The notes beneath the pieces were generated by a model that was given only the letters and a program-made list of their open reading frames with translations, was not told the DNA's origin and made no database searches. A stretch of 64,000 nucleotides of DNA, taken from assembly GCF_016595235.1 (NCBI RefSeq), contig NZ_JAENHL010000008.1:197246-261245 (forward strand). Direction: 5' to 3'. The position numbers were made by a program, and so were the translations under genes. Source of the stretch: Taklimakanibacter albus (GTDB taxonomy: Bacteria; Pseudomonadota; Alphaproteobacteria; Rhizobiales; Aestuariivirgaceae). Positions 1-8,757 of the stretch are shown piece by piece. Position 1 is the stretch's first letter. The number at the start of each line of letters is the position of its first letter.

Positions 1-531
1 CGCTATGCGCCGGAAATCTGCACCGTCGATTGCGGCCCCTACAATGTCGGCGATGGCAACCGCACCTATCTCTCCACCCCCGACTATGTCAGGCAGGGTA
101 CCCGCCTGTGCCGGGAGCTTGGGGTGAAGCCGGAATTCGAGGTGTTCGATACCGGACATCTCTGGCTCTGCCAGAAGATGATCGCCGAGGGGTTGGTCGA
201 CGACCCGATGATGGTGCAGCTGTGCGCTTCCATTCCCTATGCGATGCCGGCCAATGTCGGGCTGCTCGCCAGCCTGGTCTCGACACTTCCGGCATCGGCG
301 CAATTTGCTTCCTTCGGCATCGGCCGTCTGCAAATGCCGATGGTGGCGCAATCGGTCATGCTGGGCGGCCATGTGCGCGTTGGCCTCGAAGACAATCTCT
401 ACCTTTCCAAGGGAGTCTACGGATCGAACGCCCAGCTCGTCAGCAAGGCGCGCACCATCATCGAGGCAATGGGCGCCAAGATCGCATCGCCAGAGCGCGC
501 GCGCGATCTCTTGAAGATCAAGCGGCGCTGA
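1..531 (+). CDS. BKACE-family beta-keto acid cleavage enzyme (DUF849), 5' end missing
   Basis: The reading frame is open from base 1 and ends at a TGA at 529-531, so only the C-terminal 176 residues are present. The fragment starts with RYAPEICTVDCGPYN and contains FEVFDTGHL and GGHVRVGLEDNLY, all typical of the second half of the (beta/alpha)8 BKACE/Kce fold. Known members cleave a beta-keto acid with acetyl-CoA to give acetoacetate plus a new CoA thioester. A hotdog thioesterase starts 5 bases downstream; the same pairing is known in bacterial carnitine degradation, where the thioesterase hydrolyses betainyl-CoA. The substrate here is unknown because the substrate-binding N-terminal half lies outside the window. 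Confidence 0.88.
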   Translation, partial: RYAPEICTVDCGPYNVGDGNRTYLSTPDYVRQGTRLCRELGVKPEFEVFDTGHLWLCQKMIAEGLVDDPMMVQLCASIPYAMPANVGLLASLVSTLPASAQFASFGIGRLQMPMVAQSVMLGGHVRVGLEDNLYLSKGVYGSNAQLVSKARTIIEAMGAKIASPERARDLLKIKRR

Positions 532-536
532 TAGCG

Positions 537-977
537 ATGCTGCACGCGCCAGTCGAAACCTTTCGCGGGGTCGTCTATCCGTGGCAGTGCGACGGCATGG
601 GCCATATGAACACGCAGTTCTATTCGGCCCTCTATGACGGGGCGACCCTGCACTTCCTGGCCCGCCTCTGTCCGCAGGCGGAGCTGAAGAAGCTGAACTA
701 TGGATGGGCCGACGTGCAGCAGCTCATCCGATACGAGATCGAGCTGGTGGCCGGCGACTTGCCGGTGGTCCGCACGAGCCTCATTCGCATGGGCAACAAA
801 TCGATCGAATATCGCCATCAGCTGTGCGACGCCGAGACCGGGAGGGTGCATTCGACGAGCGATCAGGTGACCGTGCTCTTCGATCTCGAACGCCGGGCAT
901 CGGCGCCGCTCAGCGATGCCATCCGTGATGCCGCCCGCCGACTGGCCGCCGCGCATCCCATGAATGGATCGCCGTGA
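537..977 (+). CDS. Hotdog-fold acyl-CoA thioesterase
   Basis: A 146-residue protein, the usual length of a single hotdog domain. It carries the 4HBT-type signature CDGMGHMNTQFY at about residues 17-28. The ATG at 537 is 5 bases after the BKACE stop; an open extension to base 30 only overlaps that gene and is not used. Known relatives hydrolyse short acyl-CoA thioesters in the cytoplasm. Next to a BKACE enzyme the natural role is to release the free acid from the CoA thioester product (inference). The gene overlaps the following one by four bases (GTGA), so the two are probably translationally coupled. Confidence 0.85.
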   Translation: MLHAPVETFRGVVYPWQCDGMGHMNTQFYSALYDGATLHFLARLCPQAELKKLNYGWADVQQLIRYEIELVAGDLPVVRTSLIRMGNKSIEYRHQLCDAETGRVHSTSDQVTVLFDLERRASAPLSDAIRDAARRLAAAHPMNGSP

Positions 978-2230
978 CGGACCTCAGGCTGACTTCTGAG
1001 GATCAGGCGACCCTCAATGGTGAAAGGGGAGCGGCCGCCGGCATGGCCATGGCCGTGCTCGTACGTTTCTGCGCAGCGCTCGGGGCTGGTGGACTCCTGG
1101 ATATCGCACGAACGCATATTGATGGATGCCTCTATCACGGCCAGGCGGGCCTCGATTTTGTCGACAGGCTCGTCGCCTTGGGCGGCAAGGTGCAAGTGCC
1201 AACGACGCTGAATGTCGGCTCGGTCGACCTGATCCATCCGGAGCTGATGCGCGTCAAGCGCGAGGATGAAAGTCCCATGCGCCGGCTCATGAGCGCTCAT
1301 CTCGCTTTGGGCTGCGCCCCCACCTTCACCTGCGCGCCCTACCAGACGCGCTTTCGTCCGCGCTTCGGCGAACAGATCGCCTGGGGAGAATCCAATGCGA
1401 TCATCTTCGCCAATTCCGTGATCGGCGCGCGCACGAACCGCTATGGCGACTTCATCGACCTGTGCTGTGCGCTGACCGGGCGCGCTCCGGCCTGGGGACT
1501 GCATCTCGATGCGAACCGGCGCGGCCAGATTTTGTATGAGATCGTCGGACTTTCTGCGTCTCTTGCGGCGAGCGACAGCCTCTATGTAGCGGTCGGATTG
1601 GTTATCGGAGAGAAGAGCGGCGACCATCTCCCCGTCATCAACGGCCTGCCGCCGCCTCGAGACGAGGATCAGTTGAAGGCGCTCGGCGCCGCCGCCGCGT
1701 CCGCCGGCTCGGTCGCGATGTTTCATGCCGTCGGAATTACGCCCGAGGCCGCAACTGTTGGGGAGGCTTTCGGTGGCAGAACGCCCGATCAGACGATCGC
1801 GATCAGCGAAGCCGACCTGGCCCAGGCCCTTGCGCGCCTATCCAAGGTTCCGGACGGTTCTCCGATATCGGCCGTGTCGCTGGGCACACCGCATTTCTCC
1901 CTGGACGAGTGGCGGCGGCTGATACCGTTGCTGCGCCGGTACCGGCCGCAGAGAAACATCCCGATCTATGTCAATACCGGCCGTGACACGCTGAGCGAGC
2001 TCGACCGCACTGGCGAGCTGGCGGAGCTGCACGATTTCGGTGTCCGGCCCGTCGCCGACACCTGCACCTATGTGACCGCCATACTGAAAGAGATCGAGGG
2101 CGTCGTCATGACCAACTCAGGAAAATGGGCATATTATGCGCCAGGAAATATCGGCGTGACGGTCGCGTTCGGCGAGCTTGAGGATTGCGTTCGCTCCGCC
2201 GCCGCCGGCCGCGTGACACGAGGCTCATGA
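974..2230 (+). CDS. Aconitase X large (catalytic) subunit
   Basis: A 418-residue protein matching the DUF521/aconitase X catalytic domain: HIDGCLYHGQAGLDF near residue 48, GCAPTFTCAPYQ near 113, WGESNAIIFANSVIGART near 138 and a C-terminal MTNSGKWAYYAPG. The start is a GTG at 974 inside the preceding stop (GTGA). Characterised bacterial AcnX enzymes dehydrate cis-3-hydroxy-L-proline; archaeal ones act on mevalonate 5-phosphate. No pyrroline-carboxylate reductase is visible here and the neighbours are BKACE and thioesterase genes, so hydroxyproline is only one option for the substrate. The small subunit is the next gene. Confidence 0.88.
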   Translation: MTDLRLTSEDQATLNGERGAAAGMAMAVLVRFCAALGAGGLLDIARTHIDGCLYHGQAGLDFVDRLVALGGKVQVPTTLNVGSVDLIHPELMRVKREDESPMRRLMSAHLALGCAPTFTCAPYQTRFRPRFGEQIAWGESNAIIFANSVIGARTNRYGDFIDLCCALTGRAPAWGLHLDANRRGQILYEIVGLSASLAASDSLYVAVGLVIGEKSGDHLPVINGLPPPRDEDQLKALGAAAASAGSVAMFHAVGITPEAATVGEAFGGRTPDQTIAISEADLAQALARLSKVPDGSPISAVSLGTPHFSLDEWRRLIPLLRRYRPQRNIPIYVNTGRDTLSELDRTGELAELHDFGVRPVADTCTYVTAILKEIEGVVMTNSGKWAYYAPGNIGVTVAFGELEDCVRSAAAGRVTRGS

Positions 2231-2679
2231 TGGAACGCGAGGCTGTTGCCGTCATTGCCGGAAATGCCGAGGGAATGGCTCTGGTTCTCTCCCAGCCTTT
2301 GAGCTTCTGGGGCGGGATAGACGTCGCTACCGGCCGGATCATCGACGCCAACCACCCCGATCAGGGCGAGACGGTCACCGGACGCATCCTCGTCATGCCG
2401 GGCGGGCGCGGTTCGTCCTCGTCATCCTCCGTTCTCGCCGAGGCCATCAGGCGAAAGACGGCGCCGGCTGGCATCATCCTAGCCCGCACCGATGCCATTC
2501 TGGCAGTGGGCGCGATCGTCGCCGATATGCTCTATGCCGTGAGAATGCCGCTCGTGGTCGGCGACACCGAGGGCCTCGTGTCTGATCTTCCTACAGAGAT
2601 CCGAGATGTTGGGGCGTCATGCTGCGTGATCCGGCAGGACGCGAGAGCCGGCGGCATTCCGCCTTTGAGCCGAGCTTAG
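2227..2679 (+). CDS. Aconitase X small (swivel, DUF126) subunit
   Basis: A 150-residue protein from the ATG at 2227, which overlaps the large-subunit stop (ATGA); a second in-frame ATG at 2230 is equally possible. SFWGGIDVATGRIIDANHP and the glycine/serine loop MPGGRGSSSSSSVLAEA are diagnostic of the aconitase swivel domain. In bacteria this domain is often a separate gene placed after the catalytic one, as here. The two subunits should form one heteromeric dehydratase. This is the last gene of the left-edge operon; the next gene is convergent after 35 bases. Confidence 0.87.
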   Translation: MMEREAVAVIAGNAEGMALVLSQPLSFWGGIDVATGRIIDANHPDQGETVTGRILVMPGGRGSSSSSSVLAEAIRRKTAPAGIILARTDAILAVGAIVADMLYAVRMPLVVGDTEGLVSDLPTEIRDVGASCCVIRQDARAGGIPPLSRA

Positions 2680-2714
2680 CGCGCGAAAGATTGCATCCTT
2701 CTCAATTGCGATCG

Positions 2715-3551
2715 CTAAGCCGCCGGCGTTTCAGCCTTACGCCGCTCATAGTCCGCCTTATGGCGGCGGTAGGAGCGCATGCCGACAGGCAGGAGCGCGA
2801 TGTAAAGCAGCGACATCGCGGTCAGCATTTCCCAGGGGAAAGTGATCAGGCTGACGACGACAAGAGCGGCCACGCCGAGCAGCGGCAGAACGAGATCGCG
2901 GCTGATGCGCGAGCCCAAGGTCTTGCCCGAAAAGGTCGGGACCCGGCTCACCATCAGAAGCGCCACGGCGGCAGTGTAAGGCAGAACGGCCCAGGCGACC
3001 TCATGGCCGTCGGGAATGATGCCGAGGAATCCCAGATACATCGGCGCCATGGCGAGGCCGGCGCCTGCCGGGGCCGGAGCGCCAGTAAAGAAATTCATCA
3101 TCCAGGCGGGCTTGTCGGGATCATCGATCGCGACATTGAACCGCGCCAGCCGCAGCGCGCAGCAGATCGCCAGACACAAAGCGACGAGCCAGCCCAGGCT
3201 TTTCAGCGAATTGAGCGACCACAGATAGATGAGGATGGCCGGCGCCACACCGAAATTGACGAAGTCGGCGAGCGAATCGAGCTCGGCGCCGAAACGCGAC
3301 GTGCCTTTCAGGAAGCGCGCCAGGCGGCCGTCGACTGCATCGAGCACAATGGCGAGAATGACGGCGCCGACGGCCAGCTCGTAGCGGCCTTCCATGCCGA
3401 GGCGGATGGCGGTGACGCCGCTGCACAAAGCCAGAAGCGTGATGAGATTGGGCACCAGGATGCGGATCGGCACCTGCTTGAAGCGGCGCAGGCGCTGCTC
3501 GCGATGGCTGGTCACGATCGTCTCGTCTTCCGGATTGGGGATGTCCGCCAT
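2715..3551 (-). CDS. pssA: CDP-diacylglycerol-serine O-phosphatidyltransferase
   Basis: A 278-residue polytopic membrane protein. It has the CDP-alcohol phosphotransferase motif DG-x2-AR-x8-G-x3-D-x3-D at residues 74-96. The start MADIPNPEDE at 3551 is chosen because an upstream extension would run into psd. It makes phosphatidylserine from CDP-diacylglycerol and serine at the inner membrane. The gene follows psd by 10 bases, the usual alphaproteobacterial order in which the two enzymes complete phosphatidylethanolamine synthesis. Confidence 0.95.
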   Translation of the reverse strand: MADIPNPEDETIVTSHREQRLRRFKQVPIRILVPNLITLLALCSGVTAIRLGMEGRYELAVGAVILAIVLDAVDGRLARFLKGTSRFGAELDSLADFVNFGVAPAILIYLWSLNSLKSLGWLVALCLAICCALRLARFNVAIDDPDKPAWMMNFFTGAPAPAGAGLAMAPMYLGFLGIIPDGHEVAWAVLPYTAAVALLMVSRVPTFSGKTLGSRISRDLVLPLLGVAALVVVSLITFPWEMLTAMSLLYIALLPVGMRSYRRHKADYERRKAETPAA

Positions 3552-3561
3552 GGGTTGCTCC

Positions 3562-4266
3562 TCAATTCCGCCGGCCGGCACGCTCGGACTCGTCCGAGGC
3601 GAAGTCGGCGAGCACCGTCTCGCCGGCAATCGCCCGTTGTCCGAGGACCGCAAAGACGCTGACGCCTTTCGGCAAATAGACATCGACGCGGCTGCCGAAA
3701 CGGATGAGGCCGAAACGCTCGCCCGCCTTCAGCATGTCGCCGTCATCGACGAATTTCACGATGCGCCGCGCCACGAGGCCGGCGATCTGCACGACGCCGA
3801 TCTTGCGCCCGTCCTCGAGCTCGAGCGTCATCGCCTGGCGCTCATTGTCCTCACTCGCCTTGTCGAGCTCGGCATTGAGGAACTTGCCCGGCACATAAGC
3901 GATATGGGCGATACGCGCATCGACCGGCGAACGGTTGATATGCACGTCGAACACATTCATGAACACCGAGATACGGGTGAAGGTCTCGCGCGGCAGATCG
4001 AGCTCGGGCGGCGGCACCACGCTTTCGATGGCGCTGACGCGCCCGTCGGCCGGCGAGATGACGAGCCCTTGACGCAAGGGCGTGACCCGCTCGGGATCGC
4101 GGAAGAAATAGGCACACCACAAAGTGAGCACCAGCGCCAGGAGCGCCAGCAAATCAAGGTCGAACCAATAGAAGACCAGGGTGACGGCCGCGGCGATGGC
4201 TACGAACTTCCAGCCCTCCCGGTGGACGGGGACGAAAGTCGAGGTGATGGTGTTGACAAGTGACAT
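3562..4266 (-). CDS. psd: Phosphatidylserine decarboxylase proenzyme (short type)
   Basis: A 234-residue protein, the length of the short bacterial Psd class. A membrane-anchoring hydrophobic segment covers residues 20-55. The self-processing Gly-Ser is at 191-192 in IRFGSRVDV; Ser192 becomes the pyruvoyl group. Asp74 in SPADG and His109 in NVFDVH fit the Asp-His-Ser self-cleavage triad. It converts phosphatidylserine to phosphatidylethanolamine. It is the first gene of the psd-pssA pair; the 47-base gap to the exporter gene upstream may hold the promoter. Confidence 0.95.
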   Translation of the reverse strand: MSLVNTITSTFVPVHREGWKFVAIAAAVTLVFYWFDLDLLALLALVLTLWCAYFFRDPERVTPLRQGLVISPADGRVSAIESVVPPPELDLPRETFTRISVFMNVFDVHINRSPVDARIAHIAYVPGKFLNAELDKASEDNERQAMTLELEDGRKIGVVQIAGLVARRIVKFVDDGDMLKAGERFGLIRFGSRVDVYLPKGVSVFAVLGQRAIAGETVLADFASDESERAGRRN

Positions 4267-4313
4267 GACGGCTGCGGAACCTAGCTGAAAATAATGACAA
4301 AAGACAGAAAATG

Positions 4314-6221
4314 TCAGGTGGCGGAGTTAACCGCGACGATGCTCGGTCCGGGAGTGCCGTCGCCGGCCCCATCCTCTTCCTCATGTTCGATATCGGCGAG
4401 CTTGCGGCGCGCCTCGTCGGCCTCGCGCTGCCGGTTCCACATCGCAGCGTAAAGGCCGCGCTGCTTCAGAAGCTCGCCATGGGTGCCGCGCTCGGCGATG
4501 CCGCCATGCTCCAGCACGATGATCTCGTCGGCCTCGACCACTGTGGTCAGGCGATGGGCGATGACCAGCGTGGTACGGTTGCGCGACACCTGGCCCAGGG
4601 CCGTCTGGATCTCACGCTCGGTCATCGAATCGAGCGCCGAGGTCGCCTCGTCGAGGATGAGGATCGGCGGTGATTTGAGGATCGTGCGGGCGATCGACAC
4701 GCGCTGCTTCTCGCCGCCCGACAATTTTAGGCCGCGCTCACCGACCAGCGCCTCATAGCCCTTGGGCAGCGTCATCACGAAGGAATGGACCTGAGCCAGG
4801 CGGGCGGCGTCCTCGACCTCCTCGTCACTCGCCTCGGGGCGGCCATAGCGGATATTGTAGCGCACCGTGTCGTTGAACAGCACCGTGTCCTGAGGAACCA
4901 TGCCGATGGCGGCGCGCAGGGTCTTCTGGGTCACACCGGCGATATCCTGCCCGTCGACAAGAATGCGGCCGGCACTTACGTCATAGAAGCGGAACAGGAG
5001 ACGCGAGATGGTCGACTTGCCGGCGCCCGAAGGACCGACGATCGCCACCGTCTTGCCGCTCGGCACCCGGAAAGAGAGATCGCGCAGGATCGGCCTTTCC
5101 TTGTCATAGGCGAAATCGACATGTTCGAAGATGATCTCGCCCTTGGCGGTGCGCAGCGGCACAGCGCCCGGACGGTCCTTGATGTCGGCCTCGACCTCGA
5201 GCAGCGAGAACATCTCCTCGACATCGATCAGCCCCTGCTTGATGTCGCGATAGACCGAGCCGATGAAATTGAGTGGCATATAGAGCTGGATCATCAGCGC
5301 GTTGATCATGACGAAATCGCCGAGCGTCATGGTGCCCTTCTGCACCGCATAGCCGCTCATCAGCATGGCGACGGTGAGGCCGATGGCGAAGATCAGTGCC
5401 TGGCCGGCATTGAGAATGGCGAGCGAGATCCAGGTCTTGATCGAGGCTTTCTCGTAGCGCGCCATCGCCACGTCGTAGCGGCGCGCCTCGTGTTCCTCAT
5501 TGCCGAAATATTTCACCGTCTCGAAATTGAGCAGGCTGTCGATGGCCTTCGTCGAGGCATCGGTGTCGGCGTCGTTGGCGGCGCGGCGGATGTTGATGCG
5601 CCATTCGGTGGCGATATAGGTGTAGATGATATAGGCCAGCACCGTCCCCGCCACCACCAGCGCATAGAGCCAGCCATAGGAATGAGCGAGGATGCCGCAG
5701 ATGAAGAGGAGCTCGAGCGCCGTCGGAAACGTATTGAACAGCGAATAACGCAGGATGGTGTCGATGCCGTTGGTGCCGCGCGAGATGATGCGCGACAGGC
5801 CGCCGGTGCGCCGCTCGAGATGGAACTTCAGCGACAGCGCATGGAGATGCCGGAAGGTGCGCATCGCGAGCTCGCGCACCGCGCGCTGGCCGACCTTGGC
5901 GAAGATCGCATCGCGCAATTGCGCGAAGGCCACCATCATCACGCGGCCGACACCATAGGCCAGGATCATGAAGGCCGGCACGACGACGAGCGCCGGCAGG
6001 CCATCCTTCACGGTCAGCGCATCGACCGCGTATTTATAGGCGAAAGGCGTGAGGACGGTGATGACCTTGGCGAGGACCAGCGCCACCACGGCGAGAACGA
6101 CACGGACCTTGAGGTCCATGCGCCCTTCCGGCCACAGAAGCGGCATGATGTCCTTGAGCGTCCCCCAGTGGCTGCCGTCACCTCGCCTGAGCGCCGCCTG
6201 ATGCGGCGTCGGGCGCGTCAT
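4314..6221 (-). CDS. Atm1-type ABC exporter (fused membrane and ATPase domains)
   Basis: A 635-residue half-transporter with a six-helix membrane domain (about 38-320) and an ATPase domain (about 360-590). Walker [10 protein letters not shown] is at 396-404, the signature SGGEKQ starts at 501, Walker B LILDEAT is at 521-527 and the H-loop histidine is His556. The stretch [11 protein letters not shown] at 232-242 and [15 protein letters not shown] are typical of the Atm1/ABCB7/HMT1 branch. Such proteins export glutathione-linked sulfur or metal species from the cytoplasm. The start overlaps the LysM gene stop (ATGA), so the two are probably co-translated; 47 bases separate it from psd. Confidence 0.9.
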   Translation of the reverse strand: MTRPTPHQAALRRGDGSHWGTLKDIMPLLWPEGRMDLKVRVVLAVVALVLAKVITVLTPFAYKYAVDALTVKDGLPALVVVPAFMILAYGVGRVMMVAFAQLRDAIFAKVGQRAVRELAMRTFRHLHALSLKFHLERRTGGLSRIISRGTNGIDTILRYSLFNTFPTALELLFICGILAHSYGWLYALVVAGTVLAYIIYTYIATEWRINIRRAANDADTDASTKAIDSLLNFETVKYFGNEEHEARRYDVAMARYEKASIKTWISLAILNAGQALIFAIGLTVAMLMSGYAVQKGTMTLGDFVMINALMIQLYMPLNFIGSVYRDIKQGLIDVEEMFSLLEVEADIKDRPGAVPLRTAKGEIIFEHVDFAYDKERPILRDLSFRVPSGKTVAIVGPSGAGKSTISRLLFRFYDVSAGRILVDGQDIAGVTQKTLRAAIGMVPQDTVLFNDTVRYNIRYGRPEASDEEVEDAARLAQVHSFVMTLPKGYEALVGERGLKLSGGEKQRVSIARTILKSPPILILDEATSALDSMTEREIQTALGQVSRNRTTLVIAHRLTTVVEADEIIVLEHGGIAERGTHGELLKQRGLYAAMWNRQREADEARRKLADIEHEEEDGAGDGTPGPSIVAVNSAT

Positions 6222-8023
6222 TGTGCGGTGCCGCCCTCGGCGCTGGTCAGGGGATCACGGCGCTTGGGGTCGATCGATTCAGGTGGGTTGGCATTGGGGA
6301 TGGCGAAGATCTGGCCCGGATAGATCAGGTCCGGGTCGCGGATCTGTTCCTTGTTGGCGTCGTAGATCACGGTGAAATTGATGCCGCGGCCATAGATCAC
6401 GCGCGACAGCTTCCACAGATTGTTGCCGGGCTGGATGACCACCTTGCCGGAGCGCGGCTTGTCGGGCTCGGGCTGCTTGGTCTCGGGCTCGGGAGTCGTC
6501 GGCGCGGCGGCGGCCTGCTCGGTCGCCTCGGGCTGCGGCTCAGGTGTTGCCGGCGGCGCGGACGAAGCGGCGGGCGCGGACGGCGCCGGTGTTGTCGTCT
6601 CGGGCTCGGCCTTGGCGACCTCGGTCGGCTGCGGCGCGGGCTGCGCTTCCGGCTGGGCCGGCTCCGACGGCTGCGGCACGGGCTGTGCCTGCGTGGTTTC
6701 GGGCTGAGCCGGAGGCGGGATTTCGGTCGACTTCGCCGGCGGCGCCGGCTCGGGCTCAGTCGGCGCGTTGAGCGCTGCGACGGCCGCGGCATCCTCGCGC
6801 TGGAAGGGCAGCTCTATGCGCGCCATCACCTTGCCTGAGCTGTCGATCTGGTCGGCCCGCAAAGAGTGGGTGCCTGGCGCTATGATGTCGCTGCCGGCAA
6901 AGGTCCAGTTGCCCCCAGAATCGACGATGGCGTCGCCGACGCTGCCATTGTCGACATAGAGGCGCACCGCGGTGCCGGGCCGGGCGCGGCCGGAGAAGAT
7001 GATGTCGCCCTTGTCGTTGTAATCGACGGCATCGAGGCGGAGCGGAACATCGGCGGTCTTGGCCGGCGTCTCGGTCGCCTTGGGAGCTGCGGGTTCAGCC
7101 GGCTTTTCGGCCTGGGTTTCCTCAGCGGCCTTGGGCGCTACCGCGGCCATTTCCTGGCTTTGCGGCTCGGCGGGCGCCGCACCGGCGCTTTCCTCAGGCT
7201 TCGGCGCGGTTTCGGGGGCGGCCGGCGCCTCGGCCGTCTTCTGCACCGTTTCGCTCGCTACCGGGGCTTCGGCAGTCTTCTGGACCGTCTCGCCTGCGGC
7301 AGGCTGCTCCGTCCCGGCGGCCGGCGCGGAAGCGGCTGGCGCCTGTTCCGTCGGCGCGGCGGGCTCGGCGTCAGCGGTCTTCTGTTCCGGCTCGGCCGGC
7401 TTTTCGACCTGTGCCGGCGGCTCGGCGGCGCCACCGGCCTGAAGGACCTTGGTGGCAGAGCCCGGTTCCGTCAGGGCCACCATGGCCTGCTGGCCGGGCT
7501 GCTCGGGAACCGCGACAGCGATGGATTTCTCCGAGGTGGTGGTAGTGCCGTCGGGCGCCTTCTGCTCGACGGTGATCTCATGGGCGCCCTTGGGCAGCGG
7601 ATTTTCGGGCGCGACGACCCAGGCGCCGTCCGAATTGGCTACCCCCTTGCCCAGAACCTCATTGCCGAGCTTGAGCGAGACTTCCGCTCCCGGCTGGGCG
7701 CGGCCTGCCACGATGGCCTGACCGTCGGCCTCGACACGCACCGTATCGAGTTCCGGCTTGGCAGGTGCCGCAGCGGCTTCCGGCGCCGGCGTTTCGGTCT
7801 TCGGTGTTTCGGTCTGGGGCTGTTCGGTCGGCTGGACAGCGGCCATTTCCGCCGGTTTTTCGGCTGGTTTCTCCGCTTCGGCGGTCTTCGGCGCCTCGCT
7901 CTGGGTCTGCGCCGCATTGGACTCGGGCGGCGCATCGGACGGCCAGTCGGTCATCTTGAGACCGGCCAAAGCGGTCAGAGTGACCAAGGCAGCACCGGTA
8001 AACACTACAAGCGGATTTTTCAT
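6218..8023 (-). CDS. LysM-domain envelope protein with Ig-like repeats and Pro/Ala/Glu linkers
   Basis: A 601-residue protein starting MKNPLVVFTG at 8023, with an N-terminal hydrophobic segment (about 5-23) that acts as signal or anchor. Two Ig-like segments can be aligned, each with an internal G(R)A-x-PG turn: one around AIVAGRAQPGAEVSLKL, the other around DIIFSGRARPGTAVRLYV. They are joined by long Pro/Ala/Glu/Thr/Gln-rich low-complexity linkers. A single C-terminal LysM domain includes PGNNLWKLSRVIYG and LIYPGQIFAIP. LysM binds N-acetylglucosamine polymers, so peptidoglycan attachment in the periplasm is likely; the linkers could span the layer. Its role is unknown. It lies upstream of and overlaps the Atm1-type gene. 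Confidence 0.85.
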   Translation of the reverse strand: MKNPLVVFTGAALVTLTALAGLKMTDWPSDAPPESNAAQTQSEAPKTAEAEKPAEKPAEMAAVQPTEQPQTETPKTETPAPEAAAAPAKPELDTVRVEADGQAIVAGRAQPGAEVSLKLGNEVLGKGVANSDGAWVVAPENPLPKGAHEITVEQKAPDGTTTTSEKSIAVAVPEQPGQQAMVALTEPGSATKVLQAGGAAEPPAQVEKPAEPEQKTADAEPAAPTEQAPAASAPAAGTEQPAAGETVQKTAEAPVASETVQKTAEAPAAPETAPKPEESAGAAPAEPQSQEMAAVAPKAAEETQAEKPAEPAAPKATETPAKTADVPLRLDAVDYNDKGDIIFSGRARPGTAVRLYVDNGSVGDAIVDSGGNWTFAGSDIIAPGTHSLRADQIDSSGKVMARIELPFQREDAAAVAALNAPTEPEPAPPAKSTEIPPPAQPETTQAQPVPQPSEPAQPEAQPAPQPTEVAKAEPETTTPAPSAPAASSAPPATPEPQPEATEQAAAAPTTPEPETKQPEPDKPRSGKVVIQPGNNLWKLSRVIYGRGINFTVIYDANKEQIRDPDLIYPGQIFAIPNANPPESIDPKRRDPLTSAEGGTAQ

Positions 8024-8144
8024 TGTCGCGGTTCCATGTTTCCGCCTGTAAATAGGGAATAACTGGCGAATCTGCAAAGTTTAAGCGGCAGTCAGGTCAA
8101 CTTTACGGCCGCCCTCTCGCGACAAAAAGGAATATAGGAGAATC

Positions 8145-8735
8145 ATGCGGCATCTTTGTGTTTATTGCGGATCGGGTCCGGGACGGAATCCCGCCTATAT
8201 GGCGGCAGCGCGTGCACTGGGCACGGCCATGGCCAATCGCGGCATCGGCCTCGTCTATGGCGGCGGCAGCCTCGGCCTGATGGGCGAGGTCGCCCAGTCG
8301 GTGCTCGACAGCGGCGGCCATGTGGTCGGCATCATCCCGGAATTCCTGGTCAACAAAGAACGTATGCTGACGAATGTGAACGAGCTCATAGTCACCGCCA
8401 GCATGCATGAGCGCAAGATGACGATGTTCGAGCGCTCGGATGGCTTCGTGGCACTTCCGGGCGGCCTCGGCACGCTCGAGGAGCTGGTCGAGATCTCGAC
8501 CTGGGCGCAGCTCGACCGGCATGCCAAACCGATCATCATCTGCGATGTCGATAATTACTGGGCGCCCCTCCTCACCCTCATCAACCACATGCGGCAGGAG
8601 AAATTCATCCGCGAGGGCATCGATCTCAAGCTCGAAGTGGTGAAGAAGCCCGAAGACGTGGTGTCGGTCTTCGAAGAGCGACTGAGCCAGTTCACTTCAA
8701 ATGTGCCGGCCGATCCGATCCGCAAGACTTTGTGA
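8145..8735 (+). CDS. LOG-family nucleotide 5'-monophosphate phosphoribohydrolase
   Basis: A 196-residue cytoplasmic protein with a Rossmann-like fold. The two family motifs are YGGGSLGLMGEVA and PGGLGTLEELVE. LOG proteins cut adenosine or cytokinin riboside 5'-monophosphate to the free base plus ribose 5-phosphate. In bacteria the housekeeping role is nucleotide turnover; cytokinin release is only a possibility. The ATG at 8145 has a TAGGAG ribosome site about 6 bases upstream. The gene is divergent from the LysM gene and convergent with rarD. Confidence 0.9.
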   Translation: MRHLCVYCGSGPGRNPAYMAAARALGTAMANRGIGLVYGGGSLGLMGEVAQSVLDSGGHVVGIIPEFLVNKERMLTNVNELIVTASMHERKMTMFERSDGFVALPGGLGTLEELVEISTWAQLDRHAKPIIICDVDNYWAPLLTLINHMRQEKFIREGIDLKLEVVKKPEDVVSVFEERLSQFTSNVPADPIRKTL

Positions 8736-8757
8736 GGATAGCGAAGGAGCCGGCGTT

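Noticed and set aside
1-977. Reading the left edge as a carnitine-degradation operon
   Set aside because: BKACE and thioesterase fit, but the AcnX genes do not belong to that pathway and no carnitine dehydrogenase is visible.
4785-6323. A 512-codon open frame on the plus strand opposite the Atm1-type exporter
   Set aside because: It is a mirror of the exporter's codons (His/Asp/Arg-rich) without any family signature.
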